A stretch of DNA of 64,000 nt from Pararhizobium sp. (GTDB taxonomy: Bacteria; Pseudomonadota; Alphaproteobacteria; Rhizobiales; Rhizobiaceae): assembly GCA_017794825.1 (NCBI GenBank), contig CP051237.1, positions 2,852,001 to 2,916,000 of the forward strand, in the 5' to 3' direction. Of the stretch, positions 1-10,997 are shown in pieces (the first letter of the stretch is position 1; every line of letters starts with the position of its first letter). A program made the translations under genes and the position numbers. The notes under the pieces were generated by a model. It saw only the letters and a program-made list of their open reading frames with translations, had not been told where the DNA came from and ran no database searches.

Positions 1-1005
1 ACGGCCATCATCCTGGACACTTTCCTCAACCAGAAGCCGATCCACGACAACGGTCCGGAAGAAGACAAGCTCTACTGCGTCTACGTCGCCGTCGGCCAGA
101 AGCGCTCCACCGTCGCGCAGTTCGTGAAGGTTCTCGAGGAGCGCGGCGCGCTTGAATATTCGATCGTCGTCGCCGCGACCGCTTCCGATCCTGCTCCGAT
201 GCAGTTCCTGGCGCCGTTCGCCGGCTGCGCGATTGGCGAATATTTCCGCGACAACGGCATGCACGCCCTGATCGGCTACGACGATCTGTCCAAGCAGGCT
301 GTCGCCTATCGCCAGATGTCCCTGCTGCTCCGCCGTCCGCCGGGCCGCGAAGCCTATCCGGGCGACGTCTTCTATCTCCATTCGCGCCTGCTCGAACGCG
401 CCGCGAAGCTCAACGCCGATAACGGCTCCGGTTCGCTGACAGCCCTGCCGGTCATCGAAACCCAGGGCAACGACGTGTCGGCCTTTATTCCGACCAACGT
501 GATCTCAATCACCGATGGCCAGATCTTCCTGGAAACGGACCTGTTCTATCAGGGCATCCGTCCGGCGGTGAATGTCGGTCTATCCGTGTCCCGCGTGGGT
601 TCGTCCGCACAGATCAAGGCGATGAAACAGGTCGCCGGATCGATCAAGGGCGAGCTGGCGCAGTACCGCGAAATGGCGGCGTTCGCCCAGTTCGGCTCCG
701 ACCTCGACGCCGCGACCCAGCGTCTGCTCAATCGCGGCGCGCGTCTGACCGAGTTGCTCAAGCAGCCGCAGTTCTCGCCGCTCAAGACGGAAGAGCAGGT
801 CGCTGTGATCTTCGCCGGCGTGAGAGGCTATCTCGACAAGCTTCCGCTCAACCAGGTCAACAGCTTCGAGCAGGGCCTCCTGTCCCACATGCGCGGCGAC
901 GGCAAGGACGTGCTTGATGCGATCCGCACCGAAAAGGCGCTGACCGACGAAATCACCGATAAGCTGAAAGCAGCGATCGACGATTTCGCAAAATCCTTCG
1001 CCTGA
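1..1005 (+). CDS. atpA: F1-ATP synthase subunit alpha, C-terminal part (5' end outside window)
   Basis: The reading frame is open from base 1 and gives the last 334 residues of a subunit normally about 509 long, so the P-loop half lies outside the window. Subunit alpha forms the non-catalytic nucleotide sites of the F1 hexamer and supplies the arginine finger to the beta subunit. The family signature [10 protein letters not shown] is present and is followed by the arginine-finger segment SRVGSSAQ. The stretch [12 protein letters not shown] with [19 protein letters not shown] is typical of alpha, not beta. atpG starts 42 bases downstream, so this is part of the standard atp operon. Confidence 0.98.
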   Translation, partial: TAIILDTFLNQKPIHDNGPEEDKLYCVYVAVGQKRSTVAQFVKVLEERGALEYSIVVAATASDPAPMQFLAPFAGCAIGEYFRDNGMHALIGYDDLSKQAVAYRQMSLLLRRPPGREAYPGDVFYLHSRLLERAAKLNADNGSGSLTALPVIETQGNDVSAFIPTNVISITDGQIFLETDLFYQGIRPAVNVGLSVSRVGSSAQIKAMKQVAGSIKGELAQYREMAAFAQFGSDLDAATQRLLNRGARLTELLKQPQFSPLKTEEQVAVIFAGVRGYLDKLPLNQVNSFEQGLLSHMRGDGKDVLDAIRTEKALTDEITDKLKAAIDDFAKSFA

Positions 1006-1047
1006 GCGCAAGCCGACGGCTGAACAACGAGAACGGACGGATAACGG

Positions 1048-1932
1048 ATGCCTTCACTCAAGGATCTGAGAAACCGGATAGCCTCGGTCAAGGCGACGCA
1101 GAAGATCACCAAGGCGATGCAGATGGTCGCCGCGGCGAAATTGCGTCGCGCCCAGGAGGCGGCCGAAGCCGCGCGCCCCTATTCCCAACGGATGGGCGCT
1201 GTGCTCGCAAATATCGCGAATGCGGTATCCGGCGGGGACGACACGCCACGTCTGATGACGGGAACCGGAAGCGACCAGACCCATCTCCTGGTGGTCTGCA
1301 CGGCCGAACGCGGCCTCTGCGGCGGCTTCAACTCGCAGATCGCGAGACTGGCGCGGGAACACGCCCGCTCCCTGATCGCCGACGGCAAGGAGGTCAAGAT
1401 CCTCTGTGTCGGCAAGAAGGGCTACGACATTCTGCGCCGTGATCTTGGGTCGCACATCATCGACCGCGTCGATCTTCGCGAAGTCAAGAACATCGGCTTC
1501 GTCAACGCAGACGAGATCGCCCGCAAGGTGATCGGGCTGTTCGACGAAGGCGCGTTCGATGTCTGCACCCTTTTCTATTCCGAGTTCAAGTCGGTCATCA
1601 GCCAGATACCAACCGCCCAGCAGCTCATTCCGGCGAGCCCCGCCGGCGAGAGCGACGATGCGGATCAGAACGCGTCGGCTGTCTACGACTACGAGCCGGA
1701 CGCCGGATCGATCCTCAACGATCTGATACCGCGCAATATCGCCGTGCAGATTTTCCGCGCGTTGCTGGAAAACAATGCGTCCGAGCAGGGCGCGCGCATG
1801 TCCGCCATGGACAATGCGACCCGCAACGCCGGTGAGATGATCGACAAGCTGACGCTGAGCTACAACCGCCAGCGCCAGGCGCAGATCACCAAGGAACTGA
1901 TTGAAATCATTTCGGGCGCCGAGGCGCTCTGA
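1048..1932 (+). CDS. atpG: F1-ATP synthase subunit gamma
   Basis: A 294-residue protein of usual length for the rotating central stalk of F1. It begins with the conserved N-terminal helix ([18 protein letters not shown]) and ends with the matching C-terminal helix ([19 protein letters not shown], then [17 protein letters not shown]). These two helices form the coiled coil inside the alpha3beta3 ring. The segment ERGLCGGFN is the typical gamma motif in the Rossmann-like domain. The gene lies between atpA and atpD with a short gap on each side, as in other alphaproteobacteria. Confidence 0.98.
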   Translation: MPSLKDLRNRIASVKATQKITKAMQMVAAAKLRRAQEAAEAARPYSQRMGAVLANIANAVSGGDDTPRLMTGTGSDQTHLLVVCTAERGLCGGFNSQIARLAREHARSLIADGKEVKILCVGKKGYDILRRDLGSHIIDRVDLREVKNIGFVNADEIARKVIGLFDEGAFDVCTLFYSEFKSVISQIPTAQQLIPASPAGESDDADQNASAVYDYEPDAGSILNDLIPRNIAVQIFRALLENNASEQGARMSAMDNATRNAGEMIDKLTLSYNRQRQAQITKELIEIISGAEAL

Positions 1933-1945
1933 GACTCTTGAATGA

Positions 1946-3412
<1,467 letters not shown>

Positions 3413-3478
3413 TTTGATGCGGCGAGACGGGTCCGGCAAGGACCCGGTTCGCCACGACCGAACGGGAAATGACGTCCG

Positions 3479-3877
3479 ATGGCTGACAGTTTCAATTTCG
3501 AGCTCGTATCTCCGGAGCAGTTGCTGCTTTCGGAAGCCGTGTCGCAGGTGATCATACCGGGCTCCGACGGTGAAATGACCGTCATGGCTCATCACGCGCC
3601 GACGATGACGACGATCAAGCCGGGAATCGTCTCGGTGACGACCGATTCCGGAGAAAATCAGCGCTACGTCGTCTTTGGCGGTTTCGCCGACATCCTGCCC
3701 GACGGCTGCACGCTGCTTGCCGAATCCGCCGTGCGGGTCGAGGACATCGATCATGAAGCCCTGAAACAGCGTATTCAGGACACGCGCGAAGACCTGGCGG
3801 ACGCCAAGACCGATGCGGACAAAACACGGATCGCCGAGCACCTCGATCATCTCGAAACGCTGCAGAACGCCGTCTAG
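3479..3877 (+). CDS. atpC: F1-ATP synthase subunit epsilon
   Basis: A 132-residue protein with the N-terminal beta-sandwich of epsilon (FNFELVSPEQLLLS, VIIPGSDGEMTVMAHHAP) and a C-terminal helical hairpin (residues about 90-130). Epsilon couples gamma to the c-ring and can inhibit ATP hydrolysis. The segment GDEGEMTVM-like 'GSDGEMTVMAHHAP' corresponds to the conserved GxxGExGxLPxHxP signature. It is the last gene of the atp operon and a strong terminator follows 26 bases after its stop. Confidence 0.97.
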   Translation: MADSFNFELVSPEQLLLSEAVSQVIIPGSDGEMTVMAHHAPTMTTIKPGIVSVTTDSGENQRYVVFGGFADILPDGCTLLAESAVRVEDIDHEALKQRIQDTREDLADAKTDADKTRIAEHLDHLETLQNAV

Positions 3878-3903
3878 GCCGGTGCAGCCGTTCGACATTT
3901 TTC

Positions 3904-3928
3904 AAAGCGGGCGCAAGCCCGCTTTTTT
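3904..3928 (+). terminator. Rho-independent terminator of the atp operon
   Basis: A perfect 9-bp stem (AAAGCGGGC paired with GCCCGCTTT) with a GCAA tetraloop is followed directly by a run of T (six in total including the stem end). It sits 26 bases after the atpC stop codon, where the operon should end. Confidence 0.9.
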
Positions 3929-3952
3929 GTTTGTGGACCGCAGCGTCTGTCC

Positions 3953-4336
3953 ATGAATAAGCAGCAGGTGAAACCCCGAAGCTTTTTGCCCACGTTGCTG
4001 GTCGCCCTGCTGCTTTATCTGCCGGCTGCCCTGTTGTGGATTGGAAGACCAGTGGCTGGCGTCGTCACCTCGGTCATCCAGTGCCTGGTCTACTTCGCAA
4101 TCGTTCGTTACGTAATGTGGCTGGTCTCAAGCGGCATGACCTTTGAGCAGATGGTGTACTGGTTTGCCCCGGTCATGTTCGGCGGCTTTGTCTACTTCGT
4201 TTTCTCCATCGAAATCCCGTTGCGCCTGCGCTTGCGCTCTTTGCCGCGAACACGCCTCTCGGAACTTCCCTACGTGATCGGTATTGGCGTCGTTCCTACA
4301 TATCTGGTTACAATACTGCTTGTTTATTTGCAGTAG
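3953..4336 (+). CDS. Hypothetical four-helix inner-membrane protein
   Basis: I do not recognise this 127-residue protein. It is strongly hydrophobic, with four likely membrane segments at about residues 12-31, 36-59, 66-88 and 103-126, joined by short loops. A basic stretch (LRLRLRSLPRTRLSE) before the last helix suggests that loop faces the cytoplasm. There is no signal for an enzyme active site. It follows the atp terminator, so it needs its own promoter. The lysine- and glutamine-rich start (MNKQQVKPR) is typical of a short cytoplasmic N-terminus. Confidence 0.75.
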   Translation: MNKQQVKPRSFLPTLLVALLLYLPAALLWIGRPVAGVVTSVIQCLVYFAIVRYVMWLVSSGMTFEQMVYWFAPVMFGGFVYFVFSIEIPLRLRLRSLPRTRLSELPYVIGIGVVPTYLVTILLVYLQ

Positions 4337-4376
4337 GGGCCGATCCTCCGTCGAATTTCATTCAGCTGATCTGTGA

Positions 4377-4393
4377 GATCATGCGTTATGATC
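4377..4393. promoter_or_regulatory. Perfect 17-bp palindrome upstream of the DUF3096 gene
   Basis: GATCAT and ATGATC form perfect 6-bp inverted arms around a 5-bp centre (GCGTT). It lies 38 bases upstream of the small membrane-protein gene that starts at 4432. It could be an operator; no regulator for it is evident in the window. Confidence 0.35.
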
Positions 4394-4431
4394 AGGCAGG
4401 GCCGCGCCGGCCCCGATTCGAGGAGAGCCAC

Positions 4432-4584
4432 ATGACCGCAGACAACGTCATTTTCATCCAGCCGCTGGTCGCGCTGATCGCAGGGATCATCATCCTGATC
4501 GCGCCGCGCACGCTCAACTACATCGTGGCGGCCTATCTCATCATCTTTGGCCTGACGGGCCTTTATCCACATCTGATGGGTTAA
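4432..4584 (+). CDS. DUF3096-type small membrane protein
   Basis: A 50-residue protein with two hydrophobic segments (about residues 8-24 and 28-46). It matches the DUF3096 pattern of Q-P-x-V-A-L-I-A-G-I-I-I-L-I, then R-x-L-N-Y-I-V-A-x-Y-L-I. The start at MTADNVIF was chosen over an in-frame ATG 17 codons upstream because GAGGAG lies seven bases before it and the upstream residues do not fit the family. The function of the family is unknown; it is a tiny inner-membrane protein. Its stop overlaps the end of the convergent racemase gene by four bases. Confidence 0.8.
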   Translation: MTADNVIFIQPLVALIAGIIILIAPRTLNYIVAAYLIIFGLTGLYPHLMG

Positions 4585-5273
4585 GTCAGAGCCCGGGCGA
4601 CGGCCGCCTTTGCGTGCAACGCTGTCGTGTCGTAGGCGGGCAGCGGGCTGGTAACCGGATCAACCACCATGGTGATTTCCGTGCATCCGAGGATGACGGC
4701 CTCGGCGCCGGCTCGTTGCAGTCTGTCGATGCACTCGGTGACCGCTGCCCGGGACGTTTCGGTCACGACGCCGCGGCACAGTTCCTCGTAGATGATGCGA
4801 TGAATGACGGCGCGATCGTCGGCCTCCGGCACAAGGATGTCCAGTGCGAAACGGCGCTCGAGATAGGAGAGGTAGAAATCTTCTTCCATCGTGAACCGCG
4901 TGCCGAGCAGCGCCACGCGTTTAATGCCGTTGGCGACGAGGGCGGCGCCTGTTGGCTCGGCGATATGGAGGAGGGGAAGGTTGGCCGCTTTCTCGATCCG
5001 GTCGGCAAGCTTGTGCATCGTATTGGTGGCGATCACGAGGAAATCCGCGCCCGCGCGCTTCAGTCCCACCGCCGCCTCGCAGAGGATGGCTCCGGCGCCT
5101 TCCCAGTCGCCTGTATTCTGGAGCGTTTCAATGTCGTGGAAATCGACCGAGTGCATGAAGATACGCGCCGAATGCAGTCCGCCAAGCGCTGCCTTCGTCT
5201 CTTCATTCATCAGCCGGTAGTAGAGCGCGGTCGACTCCCAGCTCATGCCGCCGAGCACGCCGATGCATTTCAT
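4581..5273 (-). CDS. Aspartate/glutamate racemase family protein (YgeA type)
   Basis: A 230-residue, cofactor-independent racemase of the Asp/Glu racemase superfamily. It starts with the family motif [11 protein letters not shown]. The two catalytic positions normally hold cysteines. Here the first is threonine (T83 in IATNTMHK) and the second is C197 in GCTEI. The same pair, Thr83 and Cys197, is found in the E. coli L-Asp/Glu-specific racemase YgeA, so an activity on L-aspartate or L-glutamate is the best guess. The gene overlaps the start of rppH by four bases on the same strand, so the two are probably translated from one message. Confidence 0.88.
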   Translation of the reverse strand: MKCIGVLGGMSWESTALYYRLMNEETKAALGGLHSARIFMHSVDFHDIETLQNTGDWEGAGAILCEAAVGLKRAGADFLVIATNTMHKLADRIEKAANLPLLHIAEPTGAALVANGIKRVALLGTRFTMEEDFYLSYLERRFALDILVPEADDRAVIHRIIYEELCRGVVTETSRAAVTECIDRLQRAGAEAVILGCTEITMVVDPVTSPLPAYDTTALHAKAAVARALT

Positions 5274-5794
5274 CTTGCCGGCTCGATCAGATGGGCGAAG
5301 GCCGCGACGACGTCTTCATAGACCTTGCGCTTGAACGGCACGACCAGGTCCGGCAGGTCCTGCATCGGCGCCCAGCGCCAGTCATCGAATTCCGCGTCGT
5401 GCCCGCCGGGCGGCGGATTGATCGCAATTTCGCTCTCGTTTCCTTCAAATCGGAAGGCGAACCAGCGTTGCGTCTGTCCGCGATATTTGCCCTTCAGCGC
5501 GACGCCGATCTTGTCTTTGGGCAAATCATAATTGATCCAGTCGGGCGCTTGCGCGAGCAGTGAGACGCTGCGTATTCCTGTTTCCTCGTAAAGTTCGCGC
5601 TTCGCAGCTTCGAGAGGGTCTTCCTGTTGGTCGATTCCACCCTGCGGCATCTGCCAGAGCTGCAGCATGTCGGGCGTCACCTCACTGTTGACGTCGTTGA
5701 CACGCCGTCCGATCCACACCCGTCCTTCGCCATTCAGCACCATTACGCCCACACAGGGACGATAGGGCATATTTGCATGTTTGTCCTTTGACAC
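5270..5794 (-). CDS. rppH: RNA pyrophosphohydrolase (Nudix)
   Basis: A 174-residue Nudix hydrolase that removes pyrophosphate from the 5' end of mRNAs and also cuts dinucleoside polyphosphates; in Bartonella the orthologue is called IalA. The full Nudix box G-x5-E-x7-REUxEExGU is present in [29 protein letters not shown] near the start and RWFAFRF later are typical of RppH. I chose a GTG start because an AAGGAAG ribosome binding site lies five bases before it. The frame is open further upstream, but that would run into the deacetylase gene. It lies 14 bases after that gene. Confidence 0.95.
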   Translation of the reverse strand: MSKDKHANMPYRPCVGVMVLNGEGRVWIGRRVNDVNSEVTPDMLQLWQMPQGGIDQQEDPLEAAKRELYEETGIRSVSLLAQAPDWINYDLPKDKIGVALKGKYRGQTQRWFAFRFEGNESEIAINPPPGGHDAEFDDWRWAPMQDLPDLVVPFKRKVYEDVVAAFAHLIEPAR

Positions 5795-5808
5795 GAAGGC
5801 TTCCTTCT

Positions 5809-6999
5809 TTAGTGTTCGGCGAGCGCCGAAACAGGGACGATCTCCACGCCCCGCCGCTCGACTTCCCCGATCCATGCGGCAATGGCGTCCACGCTGACCT
5901 CAAACGCAGAGGCGACGGCGATGGCCGCGCCTTTCCTGCGGGCTATCCTCTCAACCTCGTCGAGGCGAGCCATGATGACGTCTGGCGACAATTTCTGGTC
6001 CACGACCATGTCGGCCTGCGCGAACGGAACGCCGAGCGATCGCGACACGCCGCCGGTCAGCGATTGCGCGGATGTGCCGTCATCGAGGAAGAGGATGCCG
6101 CGTCCGGCGATATCCTGCAAGACAGGCTCGATCGCGTCCTGGTCCGACAGGAAGCGGGAGCCCATGAAATTCATGACGCCGGTATAGTTGGTGATCCGGC
6201 CGAGCGCCCAGTGCAGATCGTCGATATTCTGGGTTGTGCCGTCCGCTGTGACGAGCGTATGCGGACCCGGGTCCGTAGACGGATAGCCGAAGGGTTCAAA
6301 GGGGATTTGCAGCAGGACCTCGTGGTTGCCGCGTCGTGCTTCCTGCAGCCAGCGCTGCAGACTGTTGCCGCTCGCAGCAAACGCAAGGGTCACGCCTTCC
6401 GGAAGCGTTCGTAGCGCATACTGAGTGCCCGTCTGGCTCACGCCCAGACCGCCGACGACAATGGCTACGCGCGTGCCACGCGCGCCCGACCAGGGCCGCG
6501 CATAGGCGTCGACCGGTCTTCGCCCGTCCGGACCGATCACCGGCATATCGCCGTATTTCCCCGGCTCCAGCAGTTCCGGGATCGGCAGGTGCGCCATTTG
6601 TGCGCTCTGGCCGATGGCGCGGGCGCCGGTAAGGATGACCGGGCCGTCTTGCGGGCGGTCGAGCGGCGTGACCTTCGTCACCACGCTTCCATCGCCGTTC
6701 TGGATGGTCTGCACGCCGGCTCCGGATGCGCTGCTCTGAAGTATGTCGGAACCGGGCTTCAGCTCGGCTCTCTCGACAAGGGTGTTTACGACGACAGTCG
6801 CCGGTTTTTGGTTCACGGCAACCATGGACTGGTCGCGCAGGGCAGGGCGATGCAGGGCGGTCGCCGTCGAGGCGGCGATAACCGCCAAACACAAAAATCC
6901 GGCCAACCATGCTCCCGGACTACCGGGCACATTGACAGGTCGCCGCCGCTCCGGACGGTTCTGACCCAGTGGCTTGTTGATTTCAGAATCGCTGTTCAA
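5809..6999 (-). CDS. Divergent polysaccharide deacetylase family protein (DUF610/YibQ type)
   Basis: This 396-residue envelope protein has a cytoplasmic N-terminus, one membrane segment at about residues 29-50 and a periplasmic C-terminal domain of the divergent polysaccharide deacetylase family (about residues 170-395). Family blocks seen are [53 protein letters not shown] and GILFLDDG. Its position between ctpA and rppH is the usual one in Hyphomicrobiales. A terminator separates it from ctpA upstream, so it probably has its own promoter and is co-transcribed with rppH. The substrate of this family has not been settled. Confidence 0.9.
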   Translation of the reverse strand: MNSDSEINKPLGQNRPERRRPVNVPGSPGAWLAGFLCLAVIAASTATALHRPALRDQSMVAVNQKPATVVVNTLVERAELKPGSDILQSSASGAGVQTIQNGDGSVVTKVTPLDRPQDGPVILTGARAIGQSAQMAHLPIPELLEPGKYGDMPVIGPDGRRPVDAYARPWSGARGTRVAIVVGGLGVSQTGTQYALRTLPEGVTLAFAASGNSLQRWLQEARRGNHEVLLQIPFEPFGYPSTDPGPHTLVTADGTTQNIDDLHWALGRITNYTGVMNFMGSRFLSDQDAIEPVLQDIAGRGILFLDDGTSAQSLTGGVSRSLGVPFAQADMVVDQKLSPDVIMARLDEVERIARRKGAAIAVASAFEVSVDAIAAWIGEVERRGVEIVPVSALAEH

Positions 7000-7127
7000 G
7001 GGGGTCGAAAGGAATAGCCGGTGATTCGCTGTTCAGACAGAATCCACGGCCGGGGGCGATTTGGCAACCGCGATAAGTCGTCAGGATAACGATAGGCTGT
7101 CGAACCGCGTACGATGGTCTTGAGATC

Positions 7128-7169
7128 AAAAAACGGCGGATTGCGTCGATCGATCGACGTAACCCGCCG
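7128..7169 (-). terminator. Rho-independent terminator after ctpA
   Basis: Read on the minus strand, a long hairpin of about 15 paired bases with one mismatch (GGCGGG paired with TCCGCC at its base, CGTCGA paired with TCGACG near the tip) is followed directly by TTTTTT. It lies 10 bases after the ctpA stop codon. The remaining bases up to the deacetylase start at 6999 hold no gene and must carry its promoter. Confidence 0.85.
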
Positions 7170-7178
7170 CTACAGGCA

Positions 7179-8540
7179 TTATTCGGTTGTCGCCGGAGCT
7201 TCTTCCTTGTCCAACTGAACGGCGGCGGCCTGATCGGACTTCGGCGGATAGGCCGGATTGGAGATTTCGCCGCGAATGAGCTTCAGCGCATATTTCAGCT
7301 GTTCGTCATCCTCGGCTTCCGGCGGCACATAAGCGATCGATCCGGAACCCTCGTCCGTCTCGTTGTCGCCTTCGATATGACCGCGCAACTCGGATTCGCC
7401 GGTTTGACGGACCCTGCCCTTGAGGTCGTCGGGCAGTGGCTGCTCGACGACGATCTCCGGCTCGATACCGGATCCCTGTATGGAGGTGCCGGACGGCGTG
7501 TAGTAAAGCGCCGTGGTCAGGCGGAGCGCGCCGTTCTCACCCAGCGGGATGATCGTCTGAACCGAGCCTTTGCCGAACGAACGGGTGCCAACGATGGTCG
7601 CCCGGTGGTGATCCTGCAACGCGCCGGCGACGATCTCGGATGCGCTCGCCGATCCGCCGTTGACCAGCACCACAACAGGCTTGCCGCCCGTGAGGTCGCC
7701 CGGCCGCGAATTGTAGCGACGCGTCTCGTCGGGATTGCGTCCGCGCGTGGACACGATTTCCCCGCGATCGAGGAAGGCGTCGGAGACGCTGATCGCCTGA
7801 TCCAGCAAGCCGCCCGGGTTGAGTCTCAGATCGAGGACATAACCCTTGAGTTTGTCTTCAGGGATCTGTTCCTTGAGTTCCCTGATCGCATTGTCCAGGT
7901 CGTCATAGGTCTTCTCGGTGAAAGAGATGACGCGAATGTAGCCGATATCGTCTTCGGCGCGGAACTTCACAGCCTTGATCTTGATGATGTCGCGCTCGAT
8001 GTCGATGTCGATCGGCGCGTCTGCGCCTTCGCGAAGGATCGTCAGTTTTATGTTCGTGCCGACCGCGCCGCGCATCTTGTCGACCGCCTGGCTCAAGGTA
8101 AGGCCGCGCACCGGTTCGCCGTCGATTTCGGAAATCAGGTCTCCGGCAAGAACGCCCGCCTTATGGGCTGGCGTGTCGTCAATCGGCGTAATGACCTTGA
8201 CCAGTTCACTGTCCTGATCAAGCGTCACTTCGATGCCAAGACCGCCGAACTCGCCGCGGGTCTGGGTGCGCATGTCCAACGCGTCTTTGGCGTTGAGATA
8301 GCTGGAATGTGGATCGAGAGAGGTCAGCATGCCGTTGATGGCGTTTTCCACCAGGTCGCCCTCGTCCGGCGGTTTGACGTAATTCGCCCGCACCCGTTCG
8401 AAAACTTCTCCAAAGATGGAGAGCTGCTTGTAGGTGTCCGAATTGGCCGCAACCGCCGTCGTTCCCGCATATTGCAGTCCGGCGACGGACATTGCGCCCA
8501 TTACAGCGCCGGCAGCTAGGAGAGATACCTTACGAATCAT
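7179..8540 (-). CDS. ctpA: S41-family carboxy-terminal processing protease
   Basis: A 453-residue periplasmic serine protease. It has a signal-like N-terminus (residues 1-32), a PDZ domain (about residues 95-185, with GEFGGLGIEVTL) and an S41 catalytic domain. The Ser/Lys dyad can be seen as S299 in NGGSASASEI and K324 in RSFGKGSVQ; the 25-residue spacing fits CtpB-type proteases. It trims the C-termini of envelope proteins; in alphaproteobacteria it is linked to cell-wall remodelling. The acidic, low-complexity tail (EGDNETDEGSG) is common in this group. Its start overlaps the end of envC by 11 bases, so the two form an operon. Confidence 0.96.
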   Translation of the reverse strand: MIRKVSLLAAGAVMGAMSVAGLQYAGTTAVAANSDTYKQLSIFGEVFERVRANYVKPPDEGDLVENAINGMLTSLDPHSSYLNAKDALDMRTQTRGEFGGLGIEVTLDQDSELVKVITPIDDTPAHKAGVLAGDLISEIDGEPVRGLTLSQAVDKMRGAVGTNIKLTILREGADAPIDIDIERDIIKIKAVKFRAEDDIGYIRVISFTEKTYDDLDNAIRELKEQIPEDKLKGYVLDLRLNPGGLLDQAISVSDAFLDRGEIVSTRGRNPDETRRYNSRPGDLTGGKPVVVLVNGGSASASEIVAGALQDHHRATIVGTRSFGKGSVQTIIPLGENGALRLTTALYYTPSGTSIQGSGIEPEIVVEQPLPDDLKGRVRQTGESELRGHIEGDNETDEGSGSIAYVPPEAEDDEQLKYALKLIRGEISNPAYPPKSDQAAAVQLDKEEAPATTE

Positions 8541-9942
8541 TGCTTATCCTTCCCGAAGGAGTCTTGGTCCACCATGGACCGGGATCGATGGGTTTGCCAT
8601 CTTTTCTGAATTCAATGTAGAGCGTCGGGGCATCGGACGCCAGACTCAATGCGCCCATTGCCGCAAGTCTTCGTGAACTCATGCGACCGACCGGTTCGCC
8701 GGCGACAACGAACTGGCCGATGGAGGCGTCTATGCGGCCCATGCCGGCGAGAACCAGATTGTACTCCTCGCCGACATTGAGAATCAACAATTGTCCGTAG
8801 GAGCGGAAATTTCCGGCATAGACGACCCAGCCGTCCGCAGGCGCCGTCACCAACGCGTCCGGTTGAGTCGCAACCATGGTGCCTACCAATGTGTTGCCGG
8901 TCCCGTCATCGTCGCCCCAACTGCCAGTGACTTCGCCCCTCGCCGGCAATTCCAGGCTTTCCGTCAACTCCGAAAATGCGTAGGCGGGCGCCATGCGCTC
9001 GATATCAGGATCTCCCTCGCGCTTGCGGGCCCTCATTTGCTCGCGGCGGCGTTCGGTTTCCTCCAACCGGCGGATTTCGGCAAGCCGGGCCTGTTCGGCC
9101 GCCTCACGGGCTGAATCTATCTCGCTGCCAAGCGAGGCGATCAGATCGTTCAGGCTGCTTGCCCGCATCGCCAGTTCCTCGGACTTGCGGCGTTCTTCGT
9201 CCAGTCTTTCGTTTCGGGCTGCGGCGAGCCGGTTTTTTTCCTCGAGCAGCAGGTTCAGCTTTTCCTCTTCCTCAGCCTGCTCGCCGAGCGTCGCGATCAA
9301 CCGTTCACGCTCATTGGCGATGGATGCGTGAATCTGGGCCAATTCCTCCAGATCGGCCACGAGCCGGCTGGTTTCCTCGCGGATTTCGGGCACCACCGCG
9401 CCAAGCAATATGGCGCTTCGCACCGAGGCAAGCGCGTCGTCGGGGCTTATCAGAATGGCCGGCGGGGGGTTGCGTCCCATCCGCTGCAGAGCGGCGAGAA
9501 CTTCAGCCAGGATCGCCTTGCGTGATCGCAGGGAGCCCCTGATGTCCTCCTGCCGTCCGGCAAGCGCGGCAATCCTGGTTTCGCCGTCCGATATGTCCTC
9601 GGACAGTTTCTTTTGCGTTTTCGCGGTTTGCAGCAGCGCTGTGCGCAGCGAGGCCTGGTCGTGCTTGAGAGACGCTATTTCCTGTTCAAGTTCGGCGCGG
9701 CGCTGCTCCGACACGTCGATGTCGGCCTTGATCCGTTCCAGCCGCTCGCGCCCCTCCTCCTGCTGCTTTTGCAGGGTTTCGATTTCTCCAGCCTGCTTGT
9801 CGGTCAGTTGTTCGCCGTCCTGGGCGGCTGCAGGAACCGCAGCGACCGGCGACAGCGCGAATGCGAGCAGCAAAGCGACGGTCCGGATCGTGTCGAACCC
9901 GCCTCTGCCTGATCCGTTGCTGTTGCCTGCCGAAGACCGCAT
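8530..9942 (-). CDS. envC: Murein hydrolase activator, EnvC-like, with degenerate LytM domain
   Basis: A 470-residue exported protein: signal sequence (about residues 17-40), a long coiled coil (about residues 45-330, rich in E, K, R and Q heptads) and a C-terminal LytM/M23 domain (about residues 340-470). The zinc ligands expected of an active M23 peptidase are missing; where the H-x-H motif should stand the sequence reads EYNLVLAGMG. EnvC of E. coli is degenerate in the same way and activates amidases instead of cutting peptidoglycan itself. An activator role at the division septum is therefore likely. It is translationally coupled to ctpA. Confidence 0.9.
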   Translation of the reverse strand: MRSSAGNSNGSGRGGFDTIRTVALLLAFALSPVAAVPAAAQDGEQLTDKQAGEIETLQKQQEEGRERLERIKADIDVSEQRRAELEQEIASLKHDQASLRTALLQTAKTQKKLSEDISDGETRIAALAGRQEDIRGSLRSRKAILAEVLAALQRMGRNPPPAILISPDDALASVRSAILLGAVVPEIREETSRLVADLEELAQIHASIANERERLIATLGEQAEEEEKLNLLLEEKNRLAAARNERLDEERRKSEELAMRASSLNDLIASLGSEIDSAREAAEQARLAEIRRLEETERRREQMRARKREGDPDIERMAPAYAFSELTESLELPARGEVTGSWGDDDGTGNTLVGTMVATQPDALVTAPADGWVVYAGNFRSYGQLLILNVGEEYNLVLAGMGRIDASIGQFVVAGEPVGRMSSRRLAAMGALSLASDAPTLYIEFRKDGKPIDPGPWWTKTPSGRISNDS

Positions 9943-10103
9943 CTACGAAACTTTGCAAGAACCTGTGGAGCCGAACGCCCTGACCGTCGATGAAGACCAA
10001 AACACGCTCTGACTTTTGCCTGTGACAGTCAAGCGTGGCATGGATAAGGCAGCGGTGAAAAGACGCAATATTTGCATCGAGCCCGCACTTGTGGCGCGGG
10101 GCG

Positions 10104-10586
10104 TCACGAACGGTGATAGGGATGTCCGGCGAGGATCGTCGCCGCGCGATAAAGCTGTTCGGCAAGCAAGATCCTCACGACCTGATGCGGCCATGTCATG
10201 CGACCGAAGGAAAGAACAGCGTCGGCTCTCGATCGAAGGGCCTCGTCATGCCCGTCTGCGCCGCCGATGGCGATCGCGAGATCGCGGCGTCCAGAGTCGC
10301 GCCAGCTTCCCAGCATGTCGGCAAATTGTTCGGAACTCGGCGTCTTGCCCCGTTCGTCGAGGACGACGAGCAGGCTGTCGCCGGGAAGGGCGGCCTCGAT
10401 CGCCGCGGATTCCTCGCGCATGCGCGTATTGGCGTTGGACGCCCGGCTGTCGGCAAGTTCGATCACACGATTGAAGTCGAGGCCATGCGATGGGCCAAAT
10501 TTCGCGAACCGATCGATATAACGCGCTGAAAGATCTCTTTCGGGGCCGGATTTCAGCCGGCCCACGGCGCAAATTGTCACCCGCAT
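10104..10586 (-). CDS. rlmH: 23S rRNA (pseudouridine-1915 N3) methyltransferase
   Basis: A 160-residue SPOUT-class methyltransferase that modifies pseudouridine 1915 in helix 69 of 23S rRNA, using S-adenosylmethionine. The N-terminus (VTICAVGRLKSGPERDL), the knot motif AIGGADGHDE and the C-terminal tail GHPYHRS are all conserved. It follows rsfS with a 51-base gap on the same strand, the standard arrangement. The 161 bases between this gene and envC hold no further gene that I can see. Confidence 0.96.
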   Translation of the reverse strand: MRVTICAVGRLKSGPERDLSARYIDRFAKFGPSHGLDFNRVIELADSRASNANTRMREESAAIEAALPGDSLLVVLDERGKTPSSEQFADMLGSWRDSGRRDLAIAIGGADGHDEALRSRADAVLSFGRMTWPHQVVRILLAEQLYRAATILAGHPYHRS

Positions 10587-10637
10587 TCAGCCTCGCTTAC
10601 GCTTGAACAAGCCAGCGAATTGCGTCCACCGGCAAGC

Positions 10638-10997
10638 CTAGTGGACGGTGCCCTCCTCGATTTCCGGAGCCATCCACAATTTCTCGATATTGTAGAATTC
10701 CCGGATTTCGGGACGAAACACGTGAATAATGATGTCGCCAGTGTCGATCAACACCCAGTCGCCCGTAGACAATCCCTCGACACGGAGGTTTCCGTATCCA
10801 GCGGATTTCATGTCGCGCAAAAGATGGTCGCAGATCGCCGTAACATGACGGCTCGACCGACCCGACGCGACCACCATGTAGTCGCCCAGCGCGGACTTGC
10901 CCGAAATGTCGATGGAGACAACGTCTTCCGATTTGGATTCCTCGAGGCTGGCGAGGACCAGTTTCAACGCATGGCGGGCGGCGGAGCCACTCTCCAT
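10638..10997 (-). CDS. rsfS: Ribosomal silencing factor RsfS
   Basis: A 119-residue protein that binds L14 on the large subunit and blocks subunit joining when nutrients are low. The conserved core is DVVSIDISGKSALGDYMV, then SGRSSRHV and GDWVLIDTGDIIIHVF, ending with FYNIEKLW. The ATG used here has no good ribosome binding site just upstream. The frame stays open for at least 30 codons before it (reading KGKTLRTAQSKGSIADISSSV), and rhizobial RsfS proteins often have such an N-terminal arm, so translation may begin further upstream at a non-ATG codon. Confidence 0.92.
   Translation of the reverse strand: MESGSAARHALKLVLASLEESKSEDVVSIDISGKSALGDYMVVASGRSSRHVTAICDHLLRDMKSAGYGNLRVEGLSTGDWVLIDTGDIIIHVFRPEIREFYNIEKLWMAPEIEEGTVH

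Noticed and set aside
7377..8519. A 380-codon plus-strand frame opposite ctpA
   Set aside because: Shadow of the S41 protease gene; the protease has its catalytic dyad and PDZ domain intact.
8434..9942. Fusion or frameshift between ctpA and envC because the genes overlap
   Set aside because: An 11-base overlap of these two genes is a normal coupled arrangement, and both proteins are full length.
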